Assembly: GCA_016927185.1 (NCBI GenBank)
Contig: JAFGND010000044.1
Coordinates: 1-64,000, forward strand
Direction of reading: 5' to 3'
DNA from: Candidatus Coatesiibacteriota bacterium
GTDB taxonomy: Bacteria > JAFGND01
Length of the DNA stretch: 64,000 nucleotides
Program-made: the position numbers and the translations under genes
In this document: positions 28,601-36,863 of the stretch, one piece after another
How positions within the stretch are numbered: position 1 is the first letter of the stretch
Layout of the letters: every line of letters begins with the position of its first letter
Notes under the pieces: model-generated
Database searches by the model: none
Seen by the model: the letters and a program-made list of their open reading frames with translations, nothing else
What the model was told of the DNA's origin: nothing

Positions 28601-29902
28601 CTTGCTGTCCTGACCACCAATCTCGAAAATGGTATCCACCGTGTTGTCTATTTCTATAGCTGCGACTGCCTGTGCAGTTATTTCATTCCTTACAACATCT
28701 CCACCAACAAAATCGTATGTAAGATATCTGCCACTTCCTGTTGTTCCTACTCCAGCCACTTTCACTAAATTCCCTACTTCTTCGTAAATTTCAGATAAAC
28801 CTCTCTGCACCGCTTCAATAGGTCTACTAGCAGTCATAAGGTATCTCTTGGAGACAATCCTGTGCTTCTCATCTATCAGCACAAGATTTGTGGAGATCGA
28901 GCCTACATCTATTCCGAGATAAACAGGCAAAGGTTCCCTGCTGTTCTTGTCAGGAGGAAAAATTGGCATTTCACTTTCAGAAAGTTCTTTGGGAAGCTCC
29001 AGTTTTTCCAGATCACTGCTTATCTCCTCTATTCTTTCATCTTTATTGAGGAAAGCAAGGACTTTATCTTTATTGAATACAGGCTTTTTTTCCTGTTCCA
29101 TCAATGAGAAAACTGCTCCTATTGCTCCCATTGTTGCAAAATACGGTGAAATGAAAAGATCATCTTTTTTCAAATCAAGAACCTTTTCGAAAGCCCTAAC
29201 CATACCTACATTGGCTGCAACTCCTCCCTGAAATGCTATTGTCTGCTTGAATTCCTTGCCCTTGCCTATTGTGCTTTTGAAATTCCTTGCAACTGCCTGG
29301 CATAAACCTGCAACTATTTCATAATCAGGTGTTGCTATCTGCTGCAAATGAATCATATCAGATTTGGCGAAAACACTGCATCTACCTGCAATCCTTGGTG
29401 GATGCTTGCTCTTGAGTGCCAGTTCGCTGAATACTTCTATAGAAAGGTTAAGTCTGGAAGCCTGTTGATCAAGAAACGAACCTGTTCCTGCTGCACAAAG
29501 CGTATTCATAGAAAAATCTGCAAGTATTGTTTCAGACTTTCCCTTACCTCTTGCAGTATCTTCTGAAAGAATAAGAAGCTTGGCACTTTCTCCACCTATT
29601 TCTATTACAGTTTTCACGAATGGATGCAGAATGGAGGTTGCCTTTGCCTGAGCAATCACTTCATTTACCGGATATGCACTTATTTCATTCACCACAATCT
29701 GTCCACCACTTCCGGTAATAGCTATTCCAATAAGGTTTCCAAACTGTTTTTCATGAAGGATTTCTTTCAAGAGCTCTTTCAGTTTCAAGAAAGGTTGTCC
29801 CTTGTGTCTGTGATATTCATGTTTGAGAACTTTCCTGTCTTCATTTATTAATGCTATATCAATGCTTGTTGAACCAATATCAATTCCAAGGTAATAATTC
29901 AT
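25685..29902 (-). CDS. Double-domain 2-hydroxyacyl-CoA dehydratase activase (BcrA/BadF/HgdC family) fused to DUF2229/HgdB-like region
   Basis: 1405 residues from the ATG at 29902, chosen because AAAGGTGA lies upstream and MNYYLGIDIGST is the domain start. Two ASKHA ATPase domains (about 1-300 and 325-590), each with GID(I/V)GS, CAAGTGSFL and GRC/DRC cysteines that hold a shared [4Fe-4S] cluster in known activases. A CxxC-type Cys cluster (CTECSNNC) is near 620. A long C-terminal part (about 680-1400) of DUF2229/HgdB-like type has conserved Cys (ETCFPVK, CPYVQACPYL). Homologues drive ATP-coupled one-electron reduction of a dehydratase or benzoyl-CoA-type reductase, in anaerobes. No partner enzyme genes are here, so the physiological partner is unknown. 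Confidence 0.92.
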   Translation of the reverse strand: MNYYLGIDIGSTSIDIALINEDRKVLKHEYHRHKGQPFLKLKELLKEILHEKQFGNLIGIAITGSGGQIVVNEISAYPVNEVIAQAKATSILHPFVKTVIEIGGESAKLLILSEDTARGKGKSETILADFSMNTLCAAGTGSFLDQQASRLNLSIEVFSELALKSKHPPRIAGRCSVFAKSDMIHLQQIATPDYEIVAGLCQAVARNFKSTIGKGKEFKQTIAFQGGVAANVGMVRAFEKVLDLKKDDLFISPYFATMGAIGAVFSLMEQEKKPVFNKDKVLAFLNKDERIEEISSDLEKLELPKELSESEMPIFPPDKNSREPLPVYLGIDVGSISTNLVLIDEKHRIVSKRYLMTASRPIEAVQRGLSEIYEEVGNLVKVAGVGTTGSGRYLTYDFVGGDVVRNEITAQAVAAIEIDNTVDTIFEIGGQDSKYISIDNGVVIDFEMNKVCAAGTGSFLEEQAERLGINIKKEFSELALSSQNPINMGDRCTVFIETSLRHYLHLGAQTDNLASGLSYSIVNNYLNKVVGDRKIGNKIFFQGGTAFNKGVLAAFRNVTGKEIIVPPHHDVTGAIGAAILAHRDMLKNKRQTRFKGFDLGTRKYTLDSFECTECSNNCTISRVKLEGEKPLFYGSRCEKFEVNKAKMQNDLPDLFAEREKWLLEGLKNHNASGPVIGIPRMLLFHEQFPYWQKFFEELDFKIVLSDKTTKEIIRNGVESAVAETCFPVKVAHGHVLNLLGKQIDAIFLPSITEVESEHKMKEGSACPYVQACPYLIKSALSDRIKNIPILTPVLSFIKSEKQFIKELETCLEPFKIKKNQIKKAMEKAGRKQKAFRSLLIARGTEVLAGLGKDEKAIVVVSRPYNGCDEGLNLNIPEKLRNLKMLPIPIDFLPLSEVDISPYWKNMFWRYGQRILAASHYIKKDKRLFALYITNFGCGPDSFITHFFNRVMHNKPYLQLEIDEHSADAGAITRCEAFLDSIENLKKVDNQPYTIKEIKTYPRKEGRTIWVPYMCDHAVLIAAALRSFDIEAYVMPKPDEESIEIGRRYTSGRECFPAILTTGDMLKILRNPEFNSKKNAFLMMTSDGPCRFGQYYKLQRMVLNDAGYEDVPIISPSSKDSYTEFANLGARFQILSWTGLVTVDILLKILRSIRPYEVNKGESDAVYNEALKTVEKAIEEKRNIKKVLEEIFEKFSRIKTDLKEKPVIGVVGEIYVRNNAFSNDYIARRIEDFGGVSIVTPLMEWVFFTNYEYKVNSKKMKDWKNYFVGSTKDLIQKYYHNKVLKPFEKLGIPLGETHTEIILEKCYPYLKNSVGGEAILSVGKAIDYIDEGLHGIINVMPFSCLPGTIVSSLSKKVREDNNNIPWLNLAFDGSKDASAVTRLETFIYQAKQYMEHNRKERKSNVG

Positions 29903-29912
29903 AAATTCACCT

Positions 29913-30758
29913 TTATCCAATTTTCTGGTAAATCCTTTCTTTATTATTGATATGCCTGAATAAGGTATATGCTTCCCTGAGTAAAGTCTCACTCTTCCCA
30001 AGAATAAGATATCCATTCTGATTGAGACTTTTGTGAAAATTCCATAAGATCTTTGTCTGCAGTTCTTCATTGAAATATATCATTACATTCCTGCACATTA
30101 TAAGATCAAAGCAAATAAAATGCTTGTTTCCTGTTAAATCTGACTGGAAGAAATGAACACCTTTCTTTATATGCTGCTTTATCTGCCAGCCATAATCATG
30201 TTTTACGAAATAATTGTTAAGAAGATATTCAGAGACATTCTTCAGGGATTTGTAATTATAAACTCCCTTCTTTGCAACAGATAATACTTCCTTATCTATA
30301 TCAGTTCCGTATATTCCAATTGTCAAGGGAAGATCATTAGATTCCCTGCCTTGAGGAATATATCTTTTCATTATCTCGAAAAAAAGAATTGCAAGGGAAT
30401 ATGCTTCTTCACCACTTGCACATCCTGCACTCCATATTCTCAGTATTTTTGTTCCCTGAAGAAGCTTCTTGTTTATTATATCAGGAAAGATATCGTGTTC
30501 AATTTCCCTGTAAAGAGAAGGATCCCTGTAAAAGCTTGTAACATTGATTGTTATTGTATCAATCAATGCATTCATCTCATCTGGATTGCTTGCAAGCAAT
30601 TCATAATAGCTTTGATAATCAAGGGATCCAATCCTTCTTATTCTTGATTGAATCCTTCTCAATAGGCAAGGGAATTTGTATTTAGAAAAATCAATCCCTC
30701 TTTTTTGATGCAAGAAATCAAGTATTTTTTGAAGATATAGTTCGTTGTATTCTTGCAT
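29913..30758 (-). CDS. cheR: CheR-type chemoreceptor glutamate methyltransferase
   Basis: 281 residues. N-terminal CheR_N helical domain (about 5-75) and SAM-binding CheR domain with RIWSAGCASGEEAYSLA (about 108-125), IYGTDIDKEVL and FDLIMCRNVMIYF. Normally methylates Glu on chemoreceptors with SAM. No receptor, CheA or CheB gene is in the window, and it sits in a metabolic operon, so the target is unclear. Lies 10 bases before the CoA activase. Confidence 0.95.
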   Translation of the reverse strand: MQEYNELYLQKILDFLHQKRGIDFSKYKFPCLLRRIQSRIRRIGSLDYQSYYELLASNPDEMNALIDTITINVTSFYRDPSLYREIEHDIFPDIINKKLLQGTKILRIWSAGCASGEEAYSLAILFFEIMKRYIPQGRESNDLPLTIGIYGTDIDKEVLSVAKKGVYNYKSLKNVSEYLLNNYFVKHDYGWQIKQHIKKGVHFFQSDLTGNKHFICFDLIMCRNVMIYFNEELQTKILWNFHKSLNQNGYLILGKSETLLREAYTLFRHINNKERIYQKIG

Positions 30759-30790
30759 TTCATTATCCGGGGATCCATTCCGGTTATCTT

Positions 30791-31435
30791 TTATTTACTT
30801 ACTTTTTCCCAGTCTGCCTTGAAATTTGCAATTCCATTATTTGTCAGTGGATGATTTAAAAGTTTATCTATTACTGAAAACGGTATTGTGCAAATATCAG
30901 CACCAATGAGAGCTGCCTGTACAACATGAATAGGATGGCGAATACTTGCTACTATTATCTCAGTATCCATGCAATAATTATCATAGATAGTCATTATATC
31001 CTGTATCAAATTCATTCCATCATGCTGAATATCATCCAGTCTTCCCACAAATGGAGAGACAAAAGCTGCACCAGCTCTTGCTGACATCAATGCCTGTACT
31101 GGCGAGAATATTAAAGTGACATTACATAGAATTTCTTCATTTCTCAGTTTATTGACAGCTATAAGTCCCTGTTTTGTGCATGGTATCTTAATTACTATAT
31201 TATCACCTATTTCGCGAAGCTTTTCTGCCTCCTTTATCATACCTTCTGAATCATCAGATATGACTTCTGCTGATATAGGTCCATCTACAATTTTGCAAAT
31301 CTGCTTAAGAATTTCCCTGTAATCTCCCTTTTCTCTTGAAAGAAGTGTTGGATTGGTAGTGACTCCATCCAGTATACCTAATTGATGAGCAGTCTCTATC
31401 TCCTTGATGTTAGCAGTATCAATAAAAAATTTCAT
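30791..31435 (-). CDS. tal: Transaldolase (short, TalC/MipB type)
   Basis: 214 residues; transfers a dihydroxyacetone unit between sugar phosphates in the non-oxidative pentose-phosphate pathway, or acts as a fructose-6-phosphate aldolase. Schiff-base Lys83 (VIKIPCT), FIDTAN at the start, GVTTNPTLL and NVTLIFS are all family signatures. Strong Shine-Dalgarno (GGAGG). First gene of the minus operon down to 21474. Pairs functionally with rpiB at 35791. Confidence 0.96.
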   Translation of the reverse strand: MKFFIDTANIKEIETAHQLGILDGVTTNPTLLSREKGDYREILKQICKIVDGPISAEVISDDSEGMIKEAEKLREIGDNIVIKIPCTKQGLIAVNKLRNEEILCNVTLIFSPVQALMSARAGAAFVSPFVGRLDDIQHDGMNLIQDIMTIYDNYCMDTEIIVASIRHPIHVVQAALIGADICTIPFSVIDKLLNHPLTNNGIANFKADWEKVSK

Positions 31436-31910
31436 CCTGTAACCTCCGCTTTTTATTTAGAAGCAAAGCGCGAAGTATCCATATTCAAGTCAAGAGAAAA
31501 TCATCATGCAGTGTAATCAAATGCCTTACAGTCATTTATTCAGGCAGTATGTTATTCTTAGTGCCTTGTTTCTGTATTCAGCAGATAATGCCTATTTGAA
31601 AAAGTTATAACTAACTAATTCACAATAAGAATTATATATTACTTTTTCCATAACTTCAAGAATGAAAAAAGGAAATGAAATTCAATTATATAAATAAGTG
31701 CCTATTTTCCACAATCTCATAATATATACTACTAAATTTACATTGACATAAATTAATTATCTTTATTAGTAGTTTAGCCGATGCAAATATGGATGGAATT
31801 TATAATTCATTGATAAACATTATTTTATGCAGATCAATTTTGTGACTGTTTTGGGGATAGTGAGTTTATTTCTGTGGAAAATTAACATTTAAGACAGGTT
31901 TTAGAAAATT
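31436..31910. other. Intergenic region between divergent operons, 475 bases
   Basis: Very AT-rich, with no supported ORF or RNA gene. It holds a TTGACA (31743-31748) flanked by 8-base inverted repeats ACTACTAA (31728-31735) and TTAGTAGT (31766-31773), perhaps the promoter of the LytR_C-Lpt operon, which would then have a leader of about 130 bases. No clear -10 box. Confidence 0.5.
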
Positions 31911-32582
31911 ATGAACGAATTCAGTAACTCAGAATTGAAACGTTTTTATTTATTCATTTTCATTGTTGCTTTGCTTGTGGTAATAAGGGAGCAGGTTGTA
32001 TTATATCAATTCTGGAAATATCAAGCTGCTTCAGTATATGATATAAAGAACAAGGAAATCCAGTCAAGATACCTCATAGCAACTAACTCCTTGCTGCAGA
32101 AGGAATACAATTTAGCAAGAGAGGAATTCCTGATTATTGCTTACAGATTTCCAGGAAATGAATTCGAGAAAAGTGCAAAAAATGGAGTCAAGCTAATAGA
32201 GGAACTTACCGGTAAAGGGATTATGACTGCCATAACTACGAAATCTGACAGCACAAGGGTTGTTCCAGGAGATACAACAAAAATTGACAAAGATAATAAG
32301 CTAATAATTGAAGTGGTAAATGGTTGCGGGGATCAAGATGCAACTGACTTGATGGTAGAAGCCCTTCAGAAACAGGGTTATGATGTAAAGAGAGTAGTAA
32401 ATTCATCAGATAGTCCAAGCATGTATACAAAAGTCATAAATAATGGGAATTCAGGAAAGGAAGCTAGAAAGCTTGCCCAGGATATGAATATAAAAGGAGT
32501 TTATGATTTTGTTAATGAAGACACTGACGCCCACATAACAGTTGTAGTTGGAGCAGATTATCTCAAGAAGGATATTAAATGA
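31911..32582 (+). CDS. Membrane-anchored LytR_C-domain protein
   Basis: 223 residues: one membrane helix (about 11-30), a short helical segment that may be a TPR-like piece (about 45-88), a Thr/Asp-rich linker and a LytR_C domain (about 125-220, LIIEVVNGCGDQDATDLMV and ITVVVGADYL). The family is seen at the C-terminus of cell-wall LCP proteins and in FCB envelope proteins; role unknown. Overlaps the lptC start by 4 bases (ATGA) and heads the Lpt operon. Confidence 0.8.
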   Translation: MNEFSNSELKRFYLFIFIVALLVVIREQVVLYQFWKYQAASVYDIKNKEIQSRYLIATNSLLQKEYNLAREEFLIIAYRFPGNEFEKSAKNGVKLIEELTGKGIMTAITTKSDSTRVVPGDTTKIDKDNKLIIEVVNGCGDQDATDLMVEALQKQGYDVKRVVNSSDSPSMYTKVINNGNSGKEARKLAQDMNIKGVYDFVNEDTDAHITVVVGADYLKKDIK

Positions 32583-33115
32583 AATTCCTGGTTTCCCTGA
32601 TTTTAATCTCAATTATATTTTCATGTGCCAGGATAGATGACCAAACCAAACCAAGCAAACAGGATTATCCGGATCAGGAAATGAAGAATTTCAAGATGGA
32701 TACTCTGGATGGACAAAACAAGAAGTGGATATTGAGGGCAAAATATGCTAGCAAATACTTTGGGCAGCAACTTATAAAAGCTAAGGATGTTAATATTGAG
32801 TTTTACAATAAAAAAGGAGAGCATTACGCAACCCTTACCTCTGATGAGGGACTTATAAATGAGAATACAAATGATATGCAAGCTATTGGTAATGTTGTAG
32901 TTACAACAACAAAAAAAGAGATATTGAAAACTCCAATCCTTACCTGGTCAAACAGGAAAGCCAAGATTCATAGCAATGACAGGATCTGGTTGAAAAAGGG
33001 TAATACTATTACAACCGGAATAGGCTTTGAAACTGATCCTGATCTGAAGGATGTAATTATATTCAAGGATTTCAGAAGTACGACAACAGAGAGTATAAAT
33101 GAAAAAGAACTTTAG
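32579..33115 (+). CDS. lptC: LptC-like lipoprotein, LPS export
   Basis: 178 residues: signal peptide with lipobox IFSC (about Cys16), then the beta-jellyroll LptC/YrbK fold (DTLDGQNKKWILRAKYASKY, VNIEFYNKKGEHYATLTSDEG, AIGNVVVTTTKKEIL, LKKGNTITTGIGFETD). In LPS export LptC links the inner-membrane LptBFG transporter to LptA. Here it is a lipoprotein rather than a bitopic protein, common in FCB bacteria. Followed by LptA and LptB, with a 17-base overlap. Confidence 0.9.
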   Translation: MKFLVSLILISIIFSCARIDDQTKPSKQDYPDQEMKNFKMDTLDGQNKKWILRAKYASKYFGQQLIKAKDVNIEFYNKKGEHYATLTSDEGLINENTNDMQAIGNVVVTTTKKEILKTPILTWSNRKAKIHSNDRIWLKKGNTITTGIGFETDPDLKDVIIFKDFRSTTTESINEKEL

Positions 33116-34406
33116 TTTGTTTCTCGTGTTTCTGCCCTTGATTGTTTTTGCTGCCAGAAATGATGAACTGAGTGATATCGGAGGAGGAGGGAAAGAACCA
33201 TATACTGTTGACGGAGACAGATTTGAAAGCAAGCTTCTTGAAGATGGACAGAGAGTTACATATCTAACTGGCAACTGCAGGCTTGTGCATGGAGATTTAA
33301 CCATAAGATGCGACAAGACAACTCTTTACAAGGAGAGAAATCTTGCTTATCTTGATGGAAATGTAGTTATAACCCAGAAAGGAATGAGGGCAACTGCAAA
33401 GAAAGGTGTCTATCAGCGTGCTATTAACAGACTATATCTTGAAGGAAATGCTCATATAGTTGATGGTGATAATGACTTGAAAGCCGAAAAAGTTACCTAT
33501 TACAGGATAAAGAAACAGGCAGTTTGTGAAAAGAACGTAATAATAGTTAACAAAAAGCATCAAACAACTATTACTGGAGAATATGCATTATGGGACAGAA
33601 ATGAAGAAAGCGGATTTATAACTGAGAATCCTAAAATGGTTATAATTCATGAAAAAGTAACTTATACTTTATATGCCCAGAAACTTGAGATTTACAATAA
33701 AGAGAACAAGGCAGTTGCTGTCCAGGATGTAAGAATGATATCCAAGGATATAAATGCCCTTTGTGGAGTTGGTACTTTCTACAGAAATCAAGGCAGGATT
33801 GTAATGCTTGGCGAGCCTGTGCTGTTCAAGGATAACAGGAAGATATATGGTGATGAAATAGTCATGTATATAGAAGATCAGGAAGTCAATGAGGTGATTG
33901 TAATTGGAAATGCAAAAGCAGAGGATAAGGTGAAAACAAGTCTTGGAACAAAAATCAACTGGGTCAGCGGAGACAAGATAATAATAAATCTGGGAGATGA
34001 TGGAATAGAACAAGTTAATGTCATCGGGAATGCCAAAAGCGTTTATTTCTATGAGGATGAAGAAGAAAAGTCTGGAGTTGGCAAGAACGAGATGACTGGA
34101 GATGTAATTACACTATACTGGGAAAAGAATACAAGAACCTCTTCTGTAAAGAAAAGAAAGAGCGATGAAAGTGATACAAGGTTGACTAAAATTGTTGTTA
34201 ATGGACAAGTTCAGGGCACTTATTGGACACCATCCCGGAGAAAGGAAATGACAATAGATGAAACTGCAGAGAAAGCAAAGATTGACGAAAAAACAAGGGA
34301 AGGAACAGTAGAGAAAACTGACAAGAGTGATATTGAAGAGAAAAAGGAATCTCCTGAAAAAATAAAGGAAAATGAAAAAGATGACAGAGGAAACTCAGGG
34401 AAGTAA
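33099..34406 (+). CDS. lptA: LptA/OstA-family periplasmic LPS-bridge protein
   Basis: 435 residues, longer than the usual 180-220. Signal peptide (cut about 15), then an extended beta-jellyroll with repeated OstA units ([62 protein letters not shown]) to about 345, and a Lys/Glu-rich tail (from about 375). Acts as a link in the periplasmic bridge carrying LPS from LptC to LptD. The extra units may lengthen the bridge. The start lies inside lptC and the end overlaps lptB. Confidence 0.9.
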   Translation: MKKNFSLFLVFLPLIVFAARNDELSDIGGGGKEPYTVDGDRFESKLLEDGQRVTYLTGNCRLVHGDLTIRCDKTTLYKERNLAYLDGNVVITQKGMRATAKKGVYQRAINRLYLEGNAHIVDGDNDLKAEKVTYYRIKKQAVCEKNVIIVNKKHQTTITGEYALWDRNEESGFITENPKMVIIHEKVTYTLYAQKLEIYNKENKAVAVQDVRMISKDINALCGVGTFYRNQGRIVMLGEPVLFKDNRKIYGDEIVMYIEDQEVNEVIVIGNAKAEDKVKTSLGTKINWVSGDKIIINLGDDGIEQVNVIGNAKSVYFYEDEEEKSGVGKNEMTGDVITLYWEKNTRTSSVKKRKSDESDTRLTKIVVNGQVQGTYWTPSRRKEMTIDETAEKAKIDEKTREGTVEKTDKSDIEEKKESPEKIKENEKDDRGNSGK

Positions 34407-35142
34407 CAAGAAAAGTATTGTCCTGGTTGGTAAGGGACTTGAAAAGATATACAGGAAAAGAAAGGTAGTCAAGGGTGTTGATATTGAAATAAATCAGGGA
34501 GAAATTGTGGGATTGCTGGGACCAAATGGTGCTGGAAAAACCACAACTTTCCATATGATTGTGGGAATGATTAAACCCTATGCAGGAAATGTTTACCTTG
34601 GAGAGAGAAGACTCACTAAACTCCCTATGCACAAGAGAGCAAGGCTGGGAATTTCATATCTTCCACAGGAAGCCAGCATTTTCAGGAAATTGACTGTAGA
34701 GCAGAATATAATGGCAGTAATAGAAGTTCTTCCCAAATTCAGCAGGAAAATGAGGCATGAAAAACTTGAAGAACTTCTTAATGACCTTAAAATTGCTCAT
34801 ATTAGAAAAAACAAGGGATTTGCTCTTTCTGGCGGGGAGAGAAGAAGGGTAGAAATAGCCAGATCCCTTGTGATACAACCTTATTTCCTGCTTCTTGATG
34901 AACCTTTTGCTGGAATTGATCCTATTGCAGTAGGACAGATTCAGGAAATAATTCGTGAATTAAGGGAGAAAAAGGGAATAGGAATACTAATAACGGATCA
35001 TAATGTAAGAGAAACCCTGAATATAACAGACAGGGCTTATATAATGTTTGACGGGAAAATACTTATTTCAGGAACATCTGAAAAACTGGCAAATGACCCT
35101 AAAGCCAAGGAAATATATTTAGGAGAGAGTTTCAGACTATAG
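34372..35142 (+). CDS. lptB: LPS export ABC transporter ATPase LptB
   Basis: 256 residues; energises LPS extraction from the inner membrane with LptF/LptG (not in this window). Walker [10 protein letters not shown] (about 50-58), signature [13 protein letters not shown], Walker [15 protein letters not shown] and H-loop ITDHNV are all intact, with the LptB-type [18 protein letters not shown]-loop. Start at 34372, or 34381 at the next Met. Overlaps lptA by 35 bases. Confidence 0.97.
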   Translation: MKKMTEETQGSNKKSIVLVGKGLEKIYRKRKVVKGVDIEINQGEIVGLLGPNGAGKTTTFHMIVGMIKPYAGNVYLGERRLTKLPMHKRARLGISYLPQEASIFRKLTVEQNIMAVIEVLPKFSRKMRHEKLEELLNDLKIAHIRKNKGFALSGGERRRVEIARSLVIQPYFLLLDEPFAGIDPIAVGQIQEIIRELREKKGIGILITDHNVRETLNITDRAYIMFDGKILISGTSEKLANDPKAKEIYLGESFRL

Positions 35143-35152
35143 AGGAGGACTT

Positions 35153-35794
35153 ATGTCTACTATTAATTATTCTGCAAAAGAGATAAGATGCAAGGTTGTT
35201 TATTATGGACCTGGGCTTGGTGGCAAAACAACAAATGTACAGGCCATTTACAAGATGCTGCAACCTCATGAAAGAGGGGAGCTTGTTTCACTCTCTGCAA
35301 AGGGATTTTCTACAGGTACTGAGGATGAGGCAAGAAAAACAAGATTATTTGATTTCATGCCACTCAGGGTAGGTGTAATGCAGGGATTCAAGGTAATAAT
35401 GCATATGTATACAGTACCAGGAGAAGCTTATCATATAGATACCAGAAGATTCATCCTCAGGGGAGTTGACGGGGTGGTTTTTGTTGTTGACTCTCAGGGA
35501 GACAGGCTTGAAGCGAACATAGTAAGCAAAGAGAACTTGTATGAAAACCTGTCTTATTACAGAATTGACAAGAAGTTCTTCCCATTAGTCCTGCAATATA
35601 ACAAACGGGACCTGAAAAACATCTCACCAATTCCAGAACTTAACAAGGTATTGAATACAGAACATCACCCATTTTACACTTCTATCGCAGTTGAAGGAAT
35701 TGGAGTACTGGAAACACTTCAGAGAATAACCGAGATGGTTCTTGTGAAGATTTATAATGATCTTGAAGGAGAAACAGGAGGAAATATAAAATGA
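35153..35794 (+). CDS. mglA: MglA-type small GTPase
   Basis: 213 residues. GTPase motifs GPGLGGKTT (about 19-27), the switch-II-region segment YTVPGE, VDGVVFVVDSQ and NKRDL. In myxobacteria and other bacteria MglA marks cell polarity and controls motility with its GAP MglB. No mglB is adjacent. Lies 10 bases after lptB and 4 bases overlapped with rpiB, so it is co-expressed with the LPS exporter. Strong Shine-Dalgarno GAGGAGG. Confidence 0.93.
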   Translation: MSTINYSAKEIRCKVVYYGPGLGGKTTNVQAIYKMLQPHERGELVSLSAKGFSTGTEDEARKTRLFDFMPLRVGVMQGFKVIMHMYTVPGEAYHIDTRRFILRGVDGVVFVVDSQGDRLEANIVSKENLYENLSYYRIDKKFFPLVLQYNKRDLKNISPIPELNKVLNTEHHPFYTSIAVEGIGVLETLQRITEMVLVKIYNDLEGETGGNIK

Positions 35795-36228
35795 TAATTC
35801 ATATAGCTTCAGATCATGCAGCTTTATCATTGAAACTGGAGATAATAAGGTTTTTAAAGGATAAGGGAATTGAGGTTGTGGATCACGGACCTGAAGCGAG
35901 TTGCAGTGTTGATTATCCAGATTATGCTGAAAAGCTCTGCAGGGAATTGTTGAACGATAATTCATGCAGGGGAATTCTTCTATGCGGTTCAGGGCTGGGG
36001 ATGTCTATTGCAGCAAATCGCTACAGGGGAATAAGGGCAGCTCTATGTCATGATGTCACTCTTGCAAGGCTTAGCAGGGAACATAATGACAGTAATGTGC
36101 TTGTTCTTGGAGGAAGAATGACTGGAACAGATCTTGCACTGGAAATTGTGAATGTATGGCTTGAAACCAAATTCTCTGAAATAGACAGACACTCAAGAAG
36201 AATTCAGAAACTAGATAAAATTAAGTGA
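35791..36228 (+). CDS. rpiB: Ribose-5-phosphate isomerase B
   Basis: 145 residues; interconverts ribose-5-phosphate and ribulose-5-phosphate (or allose phosphates). DHAA at 8-11, CGSGLGMSIAANR with catalytic Cys65 and CHDVTLARLSREHND (HxxxxxREHN) fit the RpiB/LacAB family. ATGA overlap with mglA. Confidence 0.96.
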   Translation: MIIHIASDHAALSLKLEIIRFLKDKGIEVVDHGPEASCSVDYPDYAEKLCRELLNDNSCRGILLCGSGLGMSIAANRYRGIRAALCHDVTLARLSREHNDSNVLVLGGRMTGTDLALEIVNVWLETKFSEIDRHSRRIQKLDKIK

Positions 36229-36239
36229 AAGGAAACATT

Positions 36240-36833
36240 GTGAATATATTGGAAAAACTTAACACTCCAATTTTTTCTGCAGAAGGAATTCCTTCAAAAC
36301 TTGATTATGATAATTACAAGCTAAGAATTGATGGATTGGTTGAAAATGAGTTGATACTTTCATTTGAAGATATCAAGGCAATGTCTTTTAAAACCTATAA
36401 CAAGAGGCTGACTTCAGTTAGCGGATTTACAGTCAGGGCAAAATGGACTGGAGTTCCACTTGATGATTTGTTGAAGAAGGCAGGCTTGAAAAGCAATGCA
36501 AAGTATTTGCTTTCTACTTCTGCTGGAGGATATACTTCATGTGTTCCATTATCGGAGGTCACTGAGAATAAAGTTTGCCTTGTTTGTTATCTGGTTGATA
36601 ATGAACTTCTCGGTCCCAAATATGGAGGTCCTGTAAGATTATTCATTCCTCATCTCTGGGGATACAAGTCAACCAAGTATCTTGTAATGCTGAGTCTTAT
36701 AGAGAAATACATCAAGGGTTACTGGGAAAGCAGAGGCTATACAGATTCTGCAGAAATAGAACCAGGAATGACTTATGATGTAAATAGTGGAAAAAGAAAG
36801 CAGATCAAGGGAGGTGAAGTAACAGAATTCTAA
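36240..36833 (+). CDS. Sulfite-oxidase-fold (Mo-binding domain) protein lacking the Mo-ligand Cys
   Basis: 197 residues from GTG at 36240, preferred over GTG at 36225 because AAAGGA lies seven bases upstream. Oxidored_molyb (SUOX/YedY) fold: IDGLVENELILSFEDI, KWTGVPLDDLLK, STSAGGYTSCVP, GPKYGGPVRLFIP and WESRGYTDSAEI. The Cys that ligates molybdenum in active enzymes (the C of CxxGW) is Ser59 here (SVSGF), so molybdopterin catalysis is doubtful and the protein may bind another ligand. Cytosolic: no signal or Tat motif. Between rpiB and map. Confidence 0.88.
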   Translation: MNILEKLNTPIFSAEGIPSKLDYDNYKLRIDGLVENELILSFEDIKAMSFKTYNKRLTSVSGFTVRAKWTGVPLDDLLKKAGLKSNAKYLLSTSAGGYTSCVPLSEVTENKVCLVCYLVDNELLGPKYGGPVRLFIPHLWGYKSTKYLVMLSLIEKYIKGYWESRGYTDSAEIEPGMTYDVNSGKRKQIKGGEVTEF

Positions 36834-36863
36834 CAGATTTTTGTTGTTCAGAATTGTTTAAAG

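Noticed and set aside
31436-31910. Possible structured RNA in the 475-base gap
   Set aside because: AT-rich with only one 8-base inverted repeat; no riboswitch or ncRNA signature recognised.
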